64,000 nt of DNA from Ancistrus triradiatus. Taxonomy: Eukaryota > Chordata > Actinopteri > Siluriformes > Loricariidae. The stretch lies in NCBI GenBank assembly GCA_025084515.1, contig JAJAGP010000556.1, forward strand, positions 124,001 through 188,000, in the 5' to 3' direction. The translations under genes and the position numbers were made by a program. The notes under the pieces are model-generated. The model made no database searches. It saw only the letters and a program-made list of their open reading frames with translations, and was not told where the DNA came from. Position 1 is the first letter of the stretch. Each line of letters starts with the position of its first letter. Of the stretch, positions 10,281 to 22,030 are shown piece after piece.

Positions 10281-11639
10281 TTGACTGCCCAGTTTTGGTG
10301 ACCATTGCTCACAAAATTAGAATTATGAAGCTGCAACGACAGCACCTGCCTGCCTTGTGATGGACTGGCATCCCAGTCAGTCCCCTGGTTATAAGTGCCA
10401 GAGGCAGAGCAATGAAGGTCCTGCTCATGACATGCATGAATAAAGCATGGCTATAGTAGAAGAGCTCATTTTTTATGCTTGGCCGTAGCATGAATAAAGA
10501 GTAACCGTGACATTTGCAACAAGAATACTGGAGTGTTGTAATAAAAAAGGCAAAACATGACAGTTCTCAAGGTGCTCTTCATATTCTTCATGCTGCACTG
10601 CAGCACTCTTGCTGTACATGCGTGCAGCTCACCTCCCCGAGTGTCCATTGTTCGGCGTACTCAGCAAGTGCAAGCTAATACAAATGTTAATGCGAACACT
10701 TGGTCAGACCTGCAAGGAAAAAGAAAGGGGAAAATGAGGCAGTCCGTGAATTGACATTTACGAAACATACAGCATTTCTGTTAGGCCAGCGAGACACAAA
10801 TCAGTGGAATGTCAACACCACCCACCAGCCTCGGGGACAGTCTGACCAATTAAGGGACTGGGAAAGTGACAGGGAAAGGGTGAGGTGGGGACAGAGGGAA
10901 CGTCAGAACGAGACGAGGAAAGCTGCTGGAAGAGATAATTGATGTTTGGAGTGCACCTCTATGTTGACTGACACGTTGACAGATTGGCCCTATCCAGGGA
11001 AAAGACTGTGTGTGCGTGCTCGTGTGTGTATGTGTTACCTTGTAAATAAAGTTGCATTTCAGTCTCCCGCCACTTCTCTCAGCGAGCTCCTGTGACTCGG
11101 CGGTGACAACGGCAACAACACATTACCTGCGACCTACTTCTTCTTTCCTTGCCCTGAACCATCTACGGGTAGGAACCGGCTATCTGTCCATAGCGTTGCC
11201 ACGGGTCGACGTCGACCCGACAGCCCAACGCCCATGCCTACTTTCTCTGCAAACCTCAGGTTTCTTTCTGCAATCGCACTCTGGTGTTAGCCTAATGAAT
11301 TATTGCAGACCCTGCAACTACATGTTCAAAAGCGACGCAGATCAAATGCCGCGTGTTTTGCCACTTGCTCCCGGAGATATTGCGCTCGTGCTTCCCCTCG
11401 AGAGTCCTTTCGCTGTGATTCACGTTGCTTTGCAATTTTCAAAGCCGCCGCTTGCATTCATGTGATTTTTACAAAGCTGCTTTCACAGACACATTGAAGT
11501 TTTGGTTATTACTGTTTGACGTGACTGCATGAGCACGTGTGTGATTGTGTGTATGTGCGGGTCAGGTTTGTCATTGCGATTACCGAGTGGCCCAGACAGA
11601 CGGATCTAACATTTTGTACAATGTTTATACATTTTTCTG

Positions 11640-13040
11640 GAAAGTTTAAATACCATTGCGAGGATCAAATGTCCCCACAAGGATAGGAAGACCTTTTACC
11701 TTGCTGCCACACTTGGTAACAATGGTAACCACATGGAAATTTTTGTTGTTTGGGCTTTTTTTGTTTGATTGGTTTTCGTTTTTAAAAACCTGCAACGTCT
11801 GTGAAAATCCAAAAGTTTTGCTTAAGGTTATCATTGTGAAATGTCCCCACAAGGATAGAAAGGAATACAGATATTTATGACTGTTTGTGCTGGTACCCAC
11901 AAAGAAAATTGTTGTTGCTGCTGTCGGGTTTTGTTGTTGGAGTAAGTTTATTTTACAAATACGGACATGTCTTTTGAAAATTCTAAAGTTTTACTTTAGG
12001 TTACTGAGGGTAAAATGTGGAAGAAATTAGGAAAGTCCTCACAATGGTAGGTGTGTGTGTGTCCTTACAATGATAGGAAAACCTGGCAATTTTTTTTCTT
12101 GTTTTGCCAGTCCTCACTTCTTTAATTGCTTTTTTACAAAACTGGCAACTACTGTTTGGAAAACCAACAGGGTCAAAATAATTGATTTAACTCACTAAGA
12201 TTAAGGATAGGTGTAGGTGCAACATTAATCATTTACACTAATTATTAGGTTAATGGAAAGCCCCCAGAACAAATATTTACCAAGACTGTGTGTGTGGGCA
12301 AGTTTAAATATCGTTGTGAGGACCAAATATCCTCATAAGGATAGAAAGAAATACAGATATTTTTTGACTTTTTGGCACATTGTGCTGGCACCCACAAGGA
12401 AAATTGTTGTTGTTGCGGTTTATTTTTTCTTTGTTTGTTTGAGAGGTTTTCTTTTGCAAAAACTGACCTGTCTTTGGAAAATTGAAAAGTTTTGCTTAAG
12501 GTTGTTACTGGGGTTCAGGTAAGGGTTACGTGTGGAAATAATTAGGTACAGTAAAGTTATGTCAGTGGAAACTCCCCACAAACAAAGTCAAAGTCAGATT
12601 TATGTCTATAGAGCTTTACAATTTTATATCTAAGACCAATCCCAAATCGAGACAGCTTAGGGCAACTGTGGCAAGGAAAAACTTCCTAAACATTCCATAA
12701 ATAACAACAGAGAGAACATATTTAAAATGCAGTAATTCATAACAATAGTGAAAATTGCTAAAACAAAAGCACTGAATAAAATAATGTAAACATGTGCAAG
12801 TAGGCATTACTTAGTACCATGATAGGTGTGTGTACCTTGTCTGGCTGACCAAATGTCCTTACAATGATAGGAAAACCTGGCCAGTCCTCACTTCTTCAAT
12901 TGCCAAGTTTTACTTGAAAAACCAAGAGAGCCAATAGATGTGACTTAGGCCGCTGAGGTTACGGTTAGGTGTAGATGTAGCATTAATTAGTGATCATTAG
13001 GTCAATGCAAAGTCCCCACAAGTGTAGTGAGACAAGTTTG
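11640..13040. repeat. Degenerate tandem repeat with CCCCACAAGGATAG motifs
   Basis: About two diverged units of 650-800 bp. AAGTTTAAATACCATTG at about 11644 recurs as AAGTTTAAATATCGTTG at 12300. CCTTACAATGATAGGAAAAC at 12062 recurs at 12858. GCATTAATTAGTGATCATTA matches an earlier variant near 12222. The phrases ATGTCCCCACAAGGATAG and GTCCTCACTTCTT mark a repeat I know from several fish genomes. The second unit is interrupted at 12587-12830 by another repeat. Related pieces are at 31365-31600 and 55310-55560. Confidence 0.6.
12587..12830 (+). mobile_element. Dispersed repeat inserted into the tandem region
   Basis: Starts CAAAGTCAAAGTCAGATTTA, then AATCCCAAATCGAG, GGCAACTGTGGCAAGGAAAA and ACTTCCTAAAC. 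The same text order occurs at 15105-15300 and 26125-26275 and perhaps at 1-75. It splits the second unit of the 11640-13040 array, so it came later. I cannot assign a class; in catfish-like genomes it is abundant as I recall. Confidence 0.55.
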
Positions 13041-13344
13041 TGTGTGCTCCTATTGCCTGTATGAACTGCAAGGACAATATGAATGTTGCTAAGGGCAAGA
13101 TATGAAATATTTTCATTTATAAGGAAGGATATTTCTTCTTGCTAGGAATGCGTGTGGGTTCTGCTCTGTGTGTGTGTGTGATTTTTTTTTTTTCCGCTGT
13201 TCATATCGACTGCAGTCAAGGGCTCGGGCTGCCTCAGTGCGCACACACACACATTCAGGGATGTCTCAGCACAGAAGAAAAAGCACACTGAGCCCCTCTG
13301 TGTTTTCAACAGCTTTTTTTCAATGACACTTTATGTCTAAAGTG

Positions 13345-13505
13345 CAGCATTGCATTTCGAGCATTTAGCAGGCGCCCTTACCCAGAGCCAATGATGATAG
13401 CTGTTCTGGATAAGGGCCTTGCTCAAGGGCCCAATAGTGGCAGCGTGGCAGAGCCAGGATTTGAACTCACCGTATTCTGATTAGTAGTCGAAAGCCTATC
13501 CACCG
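13345..13505 (+). repeat. SINE-like dispersed repeat
   Basis: Contains GCATTTAGCAGGCGCCCTTA, CCCAGAGCCAATGAT, AAGGGCCTTGCTCAAGGGCC, CAATAGTGGCAGCGTGGCAG and GATTTGAACTCACC. Its phrase order is the same as at 17990-18135 and 29450-29650. Confidence 0.6.
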
Positions 13506-13639
13506 ACCCGTGCAGATGTGTGCTCTTTATGAGGTTATTAGACCAGCTGTTAGTACAGGGAGGTGGAATTTGAAAAGGAGTGAGGTCTGGGGTTTGGGGG
13601 CAGATGGTTGAACAAATGAATAATAAATTCGTAAGAACA

Positions 13640-13760
13640 TCTACAGCCATGGCTCCCAACCTGGGGTCCAGACATTACAGGGGGTGCACAATGCTTTAAA
13701 TTACTTCAAGGTATTCTCACTCAAAAAGAGTAGACTACTTTGTAGGCCATGCTTATAATA
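13640..13760 (+). repeat. hAT-like repeat fragment
   Basis: CATGGCTCCCAACCTGGGGT at the start and the GGGGGTGCACAATG text resemble 63225-63320 (CGTGGTTCCCATTCTGGGGT, GGGGGGTGTGCAGGGC). The motif resembles short hAT-type terminal repeats (CAGTGGTTCCCA...). Only the ends are comparable, so the class is uncertain. Confidence 0.35.
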
Positions 13761-15104
13761 TAAGTATATAGCTATAATTTGTTGTTTTGCCAATAAAGAT
13801 TTGCGATGAATCACTGATCTAGAGCAACACTGCAGTCAGTGGAAGTGCTGATGATGCCTGCGCCCTCTCTCACACATGGGACCCCAAATAACAGGTCTAA
13901 AGTGAATTAAGCATGCACTCCTCTTCCCTGAGAAGTTCACAACTTGTGATTTTTTTTGTTAGTTGTTTTATCAGTTTAGCTTCAAAGTTCATTTTTAACT
14001 CTTAAGACCTCATAGCTGACTGAGTGCATGCAAGGAGTCCATACTTCTAAAAGTTGCCGCGTTGTTATTTAAATATTATATTCATTCATTTGCAGTATTT
14101 TAAACAAACTCCTGTTTTGATTAAAAAAAATACTCTCTGCTGGTTCTGGAGCTTCCAGCTTCCTTAAGCAGAACTCTTGAACTTAGCTTACGTGCTCAAA
14201 ACGATGTGTCAGCAAGTCTCTGCAGAGTACAGTTTGTTAAAACAGATCCTAAGGCAACTTTGCCAACCGAGCCTCAGGCATCCAGGGCAGGCAGACAGTA
14301 GTGCAGCGTCAGGGCCTTGTGCATAAGCTAACTAAGTGGCAAGTAGGAGTGAAAAGCGAATTCGTTAAACGTGTGCAACGTTGCCAGAAGAATGCAGATT
14401 GCACACTTTTATTCCCAAACTATGAGCGCTGGAGTTGGACTGTGTAGGCCAGACCAGTCAAGATCTTCCACAGCAGACCTTGAAGAGCCATCATTTCCTC
14501 AACTCCATCAAACTTTTCCAAATGATAGAATTCTAGAATTACATGCTGGTCAGGGTCACGAGTCTGGTGCCTTACCTGGAAGTCACAAGGCACACCATGG
14601 TCAATCCATTGCAGGGTTCTTTAAACGCACAACCCAAACTTCACATTGCAGTCCAACTCAGATTTGAACCCAGGTTCTCAGGAATTGCATTTTCAGCAGC
14701 TGGCTCTTACTACTCAGTCACCAGTGAGGAAAGTCTTCTCAATTAAGCCCTGCTTACACTGCATGATGTGGAAACCATGGAAAAGTGCTCAATGCTGAAC
14801 AATTACCTCATTACACAGGTGACTGCTCATTGACTGCTGAACCCAAAGTTCAGTGTCGATTATGTCTAACGGTGAGAAACGTATGGCAGATGGAGGAGAA
14901 GTGATTGAGTTTTCAGGCCGTAAGTTGGTAAATAGCTGCTAGTTAAGTAGATTGCTTTAGTATTACAAAATTATCATCCACACATTTTTGGCCACTCAAG
15001 GACATTCACTTTCCTCTCCTTGTGCTACTGGATTTTCTTCAAAATTGAGGTGTGATTGGGAGCATCTGTTTTCCCTTCAGTACTGACCAACTGGAGAGTT
15101 CCTA

Positions 15105-15300
15105 CTGCAGAAAACATCATCAGATTTATTTCGATAATGCTTTTTACAATGGAGCATTGTCTCAAACCACAATTTTATATGATCTTCTAATATCTAAGGC
15201 CAATCCGAAACTGAGCAAGCTTAGGGGCAAGGAAAACTCCCTAAATGTTTTACGAACGAAACCTTAGGAGGACCAAGACTCAAAGGGACCTATTATGAAG
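15105..15300 (+). repeat. Dispersed repeat (AGATTTATTT family)
   Basis: Contains CATCAGATTTATTTCGATAA, GCATTGTCTCAAACCAC, ATCTTCTAATATCTAAGGCC, CAATCCGAAACTGAGCAAGC and GGCAAGGAAAACTCCC. It is the same family as 12587-12830 and 26125-26275, and this is the longest copy here. Confidence 0.6.
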
Positions 15301-17989
15301 AGTATATTAAAATAGAGAATATTAAACTATAGCGAAATAGTGAAAATAAATAAAAGTATTGAATAGACTAATGTAATGTACAGATAGTTTTGGTCAATTA
15401 ACCAGATGAGGGACAGAGTTACTGCCCTCTGTGGTCTGAGTAATGGTGCACTGGGGTGATGGAAGAACATCTTGGGTGGAGCTGAAGCTGGTACTGGAAC
15501 ATGAGCTTAGAGATTTTGTTTTCTTTCTAGAATTGCATTTAAGGACATTTTATGAACTTCTTAGCCTTTGTCTTAAGAGTCATTGCAAGTTTTTTCTTAA
15601 GAAAGCTTTTGTGAACTTGGCCCCCGATCTTGGAAATCTACTCTCAACACAGAATAAACACCATCTAGCCTAGTGTGCGTCTGGTCGGCAATTTAAAAGC
15701 TGTCTTTCTTTTGCATTTGAGAGCGGATAACATAAAAAGTGGGTTGTCCTTGCTTGGCCAATTAACACTAATGTTTTACCTTCCCAAAGTGCACGACAAA
15801 AACCCTTTCATTATTGGAACACAATAGTTTCCAAACTGTGCACTCTCTATGTTGGCAACCATGCTGCGACAGGCGCTGCCAGCTTTTTGATTAGCGAGTG
15901 TATTAGTGTATTCCTTTCCTAATACACGTCGTCTATGAGAGAGAGAAGCACAGCAGGCTCTCCATGATCAGTGGCGTATCCAATAACAGCCCTCTCTTCC
16001 CTCCTGAACACAGAGCTCTAGGTGGGTTGATTCGTTGATGCAGCGAGGTTAGTCCAGTATCCTGTGTAATAGATTGGGATTTTATTATCAGACGCCAGGT
16101 CAAGGTAAAAAAACCTGTGAGTGAGACATGCCCACAAAGAGTGGTCACATTTCAGCCATTATTAGCCCTTCTGCCGCTGCCCGCGTGCTATAATTTGTCT
16201 GATATACTCCTGGCGCGAGTGTTGCTGAAGCGGCGGTGATTAATTGTTATTAAACTAACTCGAGTGTCCTCCGGGGAGGACGCGATACAATATACGGGTG
16301 TTCCGACACTCATCTGTCGTGTGTTATTAGTTTTGCGCGCGGGAGAAAGGATTGCGAGAGCAGCGGAATTATGAACAAACAGAACAGCACAGAGAGAGAA
16401 CGAGGAAAGCACTCGCAAATGGTGGAGAGCTCATTTATTTTACGGAAGATCGTGTTTTTTCTTCACCCTAACCAGACTTAGTTTCCATGGTAGCCGCTAA
16501 GAAAAGAAGCTCTGCTTTTTTTATTCGTTCAAATGATATTATTGAGTAATCTGCAAGCAGAGGCTGGGGTATATCAGTGTTTACTGTGTATAGCCTAGAC
16601 TTTATTGTCAGGACCGAGTGCCTTAGTGAAATTCTTATTAATACACTTTCGAAACCTGGTGTGACTTGGTGTTGTTCATGCCATGTCATAATGAGAAACT
16701 CATTAGCTTGTACAGTCACGACATAATAAGACGAACAACAGAATTGACCGGGGTTAAGCATCCACAATTATTTGTCCCAGATCTAGGCCTGCCACCCAGG
16801 TTTCCAGACAGAAGAACAGCGAGTCATGGGACAAGGAATCCTAGAGTGAATGTGTCGTCCCATTATAAGCCAATGAAGATTTTTACAGAGCTGACGTTTT
16901 GCCAAAACCAATTACTGCTGCGACTAAGCAACTGGAAACAAAGCACGGCAGAACAAAACCTACGCGATCGGAGCTTTCACACCGTTCGAAAGCCGATTCC
17001 CTTTTTATCACATTATGGACAAAAACGTGGAAGAATATAAGAGACGAACCCAAACGTTACGACCTTCTGTTCTGCAACGACTTTTAGCTACATGGCGAAC
17101 ACATGGTTCTTTCCTGAGGCATAGTTGGCACGTACAGCTCTGGAAAACTCAATTTTCATAAAATCAGCATCTCTACATGTACAGTAGCAATTCTATTCCA
17201 GTACCTGATGAATTCCAGGACAGATGCAGCTGATTCTACTTAATGAGCTAGTTATTTATATATCAAATCTTATTCACTGAGGAAAAAGTACAAGGCACAT
17301 GAAAGCTGTGCTTGGAATATTGATTTCTGAACTTTCCTGAAGTTAAACATCAGTACGCTTTGTTAAAAAAAAAAAAAATCTCAAATTGTTTTCATTATAT
17401 TACTATTATTATTGGTGTAATTAATCGAGGTCTGAAAACATTGCATCTTCTTTGTTATTTTGACCAGATACAGCCAGTAAATAGTCTTGTAATTAATCAT
17501 ATTAATATTTTTTTTGGAATTTGTCAGTAATTTGAAGAGTAAAAGTGTTCCATTTCACTCAAACACAGAGTATTTACAAATAGTAAACAGTAAAACTCTA
17601 CTATTCGTCTATTGTCAACTATTGAACGATATACTAAAATTCAATTATTCAAATTAATTAAAATTTTAAACAAAAACACCCCTGCAATTAAAAGAAGTTA
17701 AGAGTTTTACATGCGTACGGGAGCATGGCGTACGATTGTGCCCTCTGGTGTTCAAAAGGTGCAGTTGCATTAGATGGCATACTAAACAGAATCACCAGTG
17801 TCCACGATGCATAGTGTGTCCTTTTTGCATCCTGCACCTTTAATAAATATTACAGTTTGTTGAACAAATAAAAGCTTTTCGGCCACTTAGTGTTGCCTCA
17901 CAATGATCCTCGTTAGGGGTCGCCCCAATGGACATGTGCATATTCATTTTAGGTTTTATACCTGATGCCCTTTCTGAGTATTCCTCCAG

Positions 17990-18135
17990 CATTACATTTA
18001 CAGCATTTAGCATACGCCATTATCCAAAGCGATTTACAATCCAACCAATTGTTCTTTAAGGGCCTTGCTCAAGGATTTGAACCCTGGACCTTTTGGTCCA
18101 TAGTCCAGTACCTTAACCGCTAGGCTACCACAGTC
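17990..18135 (+). repeat. SINE-like dispersed repeat next to exon
   Basis: Contains CATTTACAGCATTTAGCATA, CGCCATTATCCAAAGCGATT, AAGGGCCTTGCTCAAGG, TTGAACCCTGGACC and ACCTTAACCGCTAGGCTACC. It ends about 140 bp upstream of the acceptor at 18273. Its 3' half is nearly the same as 29580-29645. Confidence 0.65.
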
Positions 18136-18273
18136 CAGCATGATGTCGCGTTAGGGTTACGTCGGTGTACATGAAGCTCCTGCGAAGCAGATCATGTTGG
18201 GATCTATAGTATTAAAACAGTAGCCTAATGCGTTTCCCCTTTGCACACTGTCCCCCTCTGTGCTGACCTATAG

Positions 18274-18419
18274 GATTCTGCGTGAGCACCTGGGGGAAAA
18301 GGAAGTGTCGATCTCTCTGACCATAGAGGCGCTGGAGGAAGCCGACCTGGGTAATTACTCCTGCTACGTGGAGAATGCAAACGGCCGACGTCAAGCCAGC
18401 ATCCTGCTCACCAAGCGTG
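18274..18419 (+). CDS. il1rapl1: il1rapl1 internal exon: second half of third Ig domain
   Basis: The exon continues the third Ig domain. Its peptide includes ILREHLGEKEVSISL, then EEADLGNYSCYVENANGRR, holding the DxGxYxC motif with the second Ig cysteine, and ends at LLTKR. The acceptor is CTATAG (18268-18273). The donor is GTAAGA at 18420, leaving in phase 1: the last G joins AG of the next exon to give Glu (KR-E-LMYTVEL). The 5' side is close to repeats: a SINE-like fragment (17990-18135) ends about 140 bp upstream of the acceptor. The Ig domain is thus split within its coding sequence, in phase 2, as this exon pair shows. No frame break or missing key residue is visible. Confidence 0.94.
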
Positions 18420-18589
18420 GTAAGAGACGCACCGTACGCAAGAGAATGCACACACTCGCGCCATAGCATGCTGTTTTTAGCTCCTGCGCCAATGAGTACA
18501 AGTCACAGCTGCCCTTTTTAGAGTCTCTAAAGCTATCCTCGTGTCTGAATGACTTACTGAATGTGGCTCAAGAGGAAAACACACTCTCT

Positions 18590-18610
18590 TTGTCTCTCTC
18601 TCTCTCTCGC
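18590..18610 (+). repeat. (CT)n microsatellite
   Basis: Run of TCTCTCTCTCTCTCTC within the intron, about 170 bp after the second Ig3 exon. Confidence 0.8.
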
Positions 18611-20354
18611 CGTCTCTTGCCCTTTGATAGTTCTCTATAAGTGATCACACTCTTTCTTCTTCAAGACGTTTGAAATCGCATCTGGAGGGCTGGTTAAGGG
18701 GCAAAAATAGCCCGACAAAGGAAGCAACAAATCCACGGCCACTTTCCATCTCGGCTCTGTCGAGAGAACGAGAGTGGGTAGGATCTTTTTAATCTATTTT
18801 CCAACCCTCTATTTTTCACACTATATTTAGCTCGGTGCGAACCTGTCCTTTCAGCCGTTGTACGCCACTTGGCATGCCCAGGACCTCGGGGCACCGCTGA
18901 TAATGGAATCTCCTACAGTGTGTGCTCAAAGACAGCATGGGGGAACGCAGTGTGCTCAGAATGGGCTTTATGGGATCAATGACCCAACCCGGTTGGATGC
19001 AAAAAGGAAATTTTAATTACTCTGCACTAAATACAGATACCTTTTGTGTAGAGGCTGTAACAGACTGGTAGAAGGTCAGAACCAAGCGCAGAGCCACTGA
19101 GACAAAGGGATAAAAGAATAATCGGGGGACAAGAACTAGGGAGAGTGAGTGAGTAGAAGCTAAGAAACTCCTTTTGTCGGCTTCCCAGGACTGAGTTCGG
19201 TTCAGGAGTCTGACACCGCTGAGATCTAGCCATGGGGCAAAAGTCTCAGAGCGCATCACAACTCAAAACTCAAAACAAAAGCTCCAACTTTTTTTTGAAA
19301 AAACTTTTTTTTTTTTCACGTTTTTCCTTTGTTTTTGAAAACTTGCCAGAGAAACCTTGAAAGATGCTTTCTGTAGCCATGCTGACTTGGACTAAGCAAG
19401 CTGAGCTGAGATCCTGAGCCCCAATTGCTGTGATTGACCTAATGAAGTGGGGAATTATTGGAGGTGTAGTATACTGGAGCTACAGCAGCTCAAAGCATGG
19501 TCCCTTCTCCGGTGGCCTAAATTGGTACTGCGGGTCAAAACGTAAAATAAATAAAATACAGAAAGTACTGTAACCAAGAACTTGTACAGTACATCCTTAC
19601 TTCTGGGTGATTTGCCTTTGTATTACATCAACTGTTGCAACCGTGAGGCCATACCAGATGCACGAGGCCCTTTCTGTGACAGGCTGATGTATGAATCTTA
19701 AATCTTCACGGTTTGAAAACGTCTCCATATTTCTAACACCGAGAAATCGGGCACAACTCAAGTTTAGGCAGTGAATAATAATCCAGATCTGCCTATTTAA
19801 ATATTAAAGCTACCCTCAGCTATAGGATGAGACACCGAGGACAGCTTCTTGTCTAAGAACCGCTCATTTATCTGCAGTCGTTATCGTTCTGCCTCTGTTT
19901 CTGTCAGAGACGTGCAGGGTTATAAAATGTCTTTCCCGCTTCAAGAATTAGAACGTGTTTATCCGCTGGGTCCTGCGAACCTTTTTAAATGGTCTCTGAA
20001 TGTCTCATAAGTTCCACTCGATTCAGTTCCTTCAACCAAACTGCTGGGATTGTTTCTCATCACTTGTAATGCGTGAGTGGATATAGGTTGATAAGGAGCT
20101 TCTTTTTTTCTTGTTTTTTCGAGGAATAGAAGGTCTAGGAATAGGAGGGCTTTTTCCTCTTGGCTTTCAATCAAACTGAAGAGATGTGTCACGATCCTGT
20201 TTGCTGTTGTCCTGAAAAATGCATGTTTAGCACTCTGCTGGGAAGGTTTGACTACTATTCTCCATTTTCTATTCGTCACTACTAGTCACAGTTCCAGTTG
20301 AGGTTGTTCTTTTGTCATTTGTATTTGTTTAAGAAAATGAGCCAAAGTCATTTT

Positions 20355-22030
20355 AAAAAAGCTTTAAAGTAACACAGGAGAAAATTAAAAAGCTGTTATT
20401 GAATGTTGGTTCTACAGCGGGTAAAAAATTGGGCAAAAAAAGCTATTACGTAACCCAAGAGAAAATAAAAAAAGCTCTAATTAAAAATTTGGTTCCACAG
20501 TGAAATCTGTAAAGTAATCCAAGAGAAAAGGAAATAGCTCATATTTTAATTTTGGTTCTACAGTAAAAAATAAAAAAAAACAACTATGAAGTAACCTAAG
20601 AGAAAAGGAAAAAGCTCTGATTTAAATTTTGGTTCTTCAGGTTAAAAAAAAAAAGTAAAAGCTACAAAAGTAAGACAAAAGAAAAGGAAAAAAGATATTA
20701 TTTTGATTCTACAGTGAAAAAAATATATAAAGTAACCCAAAAGAAAAGGAAAAAAGCTCTTATTTAAATTTTGGTTATACAGTAAAAATAAAATGAAAAA
20801 CAGCTATAAAATAATCCAAGAGAAAAGGAAAAATGTCTTATTTAAAAGTCGGTTCTACAATGAAAAAAGATGAAAAAAAGATATTAGGTAACCCAAAAGA
20901 AAAAAAAAAAAAAAAGCTATTATTTAAAATTTGGTTTTACAGTGAAAAAAAATGAAAATAAAATCTGTCAAGTAATCTAAGAGAAAAGGAAAAAGCTCAT
21001 TTTGATTTTAGTTCTACAGTGAGAAACATAAAAAACAACTATAAAGTAACCCAGAATAATAGGAAAAAATCTCTTATTTAAATGCTGGTTCTACAGTAAA
21101 CAAAAACAAAAAATGAAAAAACCTATAAAGTAACCCAAGAGAAAAGGAGAAAGCTATAATTTAAATTTTGATTCTACAGTGAGAAAAAAATAAGTAACCC
21201 AAAAGAAAAGGAAAAAAGATCTTATTTAAATTAAGATTATACAGTAAAAAAAATGAAAAAAGCTATAAGTAACCCAAAAGAAAAGTAGAAGGAGTTTATT
21301 TAAAATTTGGTTCTACAGTGCAAAAAAAGATGAAAAAAAAGCTATAAAAGTAACCCAAGAGAAAAGGAAAAAGATTTTATTTAAATTTTGGTTCTACAGT
21401 AAAAATAAAATGAAAAACAGCTATAAAATAATCCAAGAGAAAAGGAAAAAGGTCTTATTTAAAAGTTGGTTCTACACTGAAAAAAAGATGAAAAAAGATA
21501 TTAGGTAACCCAAAAAAAAATAAAAAAAAGCTCTTATTTAAAATTTGGTTCTACAGTGAAAAAAATGAAAATAAAAGCTGTCAAGTAATCTAAGAGAAAA
21601 GGAAAAAGCTCATTTTAATTTTGGTTCTACAGTGAGAAACATAAAAAACAACTATAAAGTAACCAAAAGGGAACGGGAAAAAGCTCTTATTTAAATGTTG
21701 GTTCTACAGTAAAAAAAAAAAAATTAAATTAAAAAAGCTATAAAGTAACCCAAGAGAAAGGGAGAAACTCTTATTTAAATTTTGATTCTACAGTGAGAAA
21801 AAGTTAAGTAACCCAAAAGAAAAGGTAAAAAGCTCTTATTTAAATTAAGGTTATACAGTAAAAAAAATGAAAAAAGCCATAAGTAACCCAAAGAAAAGTA
21901 AAAGGAGTTTATTTAAAATTTGGTTCTACAGTGAAAAAAAATAAACAAATATTAAGAAGTAACCCAAGAGGAAAGGGAAAAAAACGCTCTTTTGTAGATT
22001 TTGGTAAAGTAATGCAGCTCTAAGGAAAAA
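20355..22030. repeat. AT-rich minisatellite with higher-order structure
   Basis: About two dozen degenerate tandem units of roughly 60-80 bp. Each holds AAGTAACCCAAGAGAAAAGG, then AAAAGCTCTTATTTAAA and TTTTGGTTCTACAGTGAAAA, with A-runs of varying length between. Units are not interchangeable: particular variants recur at a fixed distance. AGTAAAAATAAAATGAAAAA occurs at 20781 and 21398 (617 bp), and the TGATTCTACAGTGAGAAA variant at about 21170 and 21784 (614 bp). That indicates a higher-order repeat made by duplication of a block of about 615 bp. The edges grade into unique sequence. Confidence 0.88.

Larger units (their letters stand above)
8973..18273 (+). other. il1rapl1 intron between the two Ig3 exons
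   Basis: Opens with GTGAGA and closes with CTATAG. It contains repeat fragments (9240-9380, 9465-9600), a complete MITE (9635-10107), a degenerate tandem region (11640-13040), SINE-like pieces (13345-13505, 17990-18135), a hAT-like fragment (about 13640-13760) and a dispersed repeat (15105-15300). Between 13900 and 15050 and between 15700 and 17950 I see no recognisable feature; the latter includes an AT-rich run at 17360-17700. Confidence 0.8.

Noticed and set aside
11052..11465. 137-codon plus-strand frame
   Set aside because: No family likeness. Composition is explained by a local GC-rich patch.
16666..17040. 124-codon plus-strand frame in the intron
   Set aside because: No motif, no conserved neighbours and no splice context that would join it to il1rapl1 in frame.
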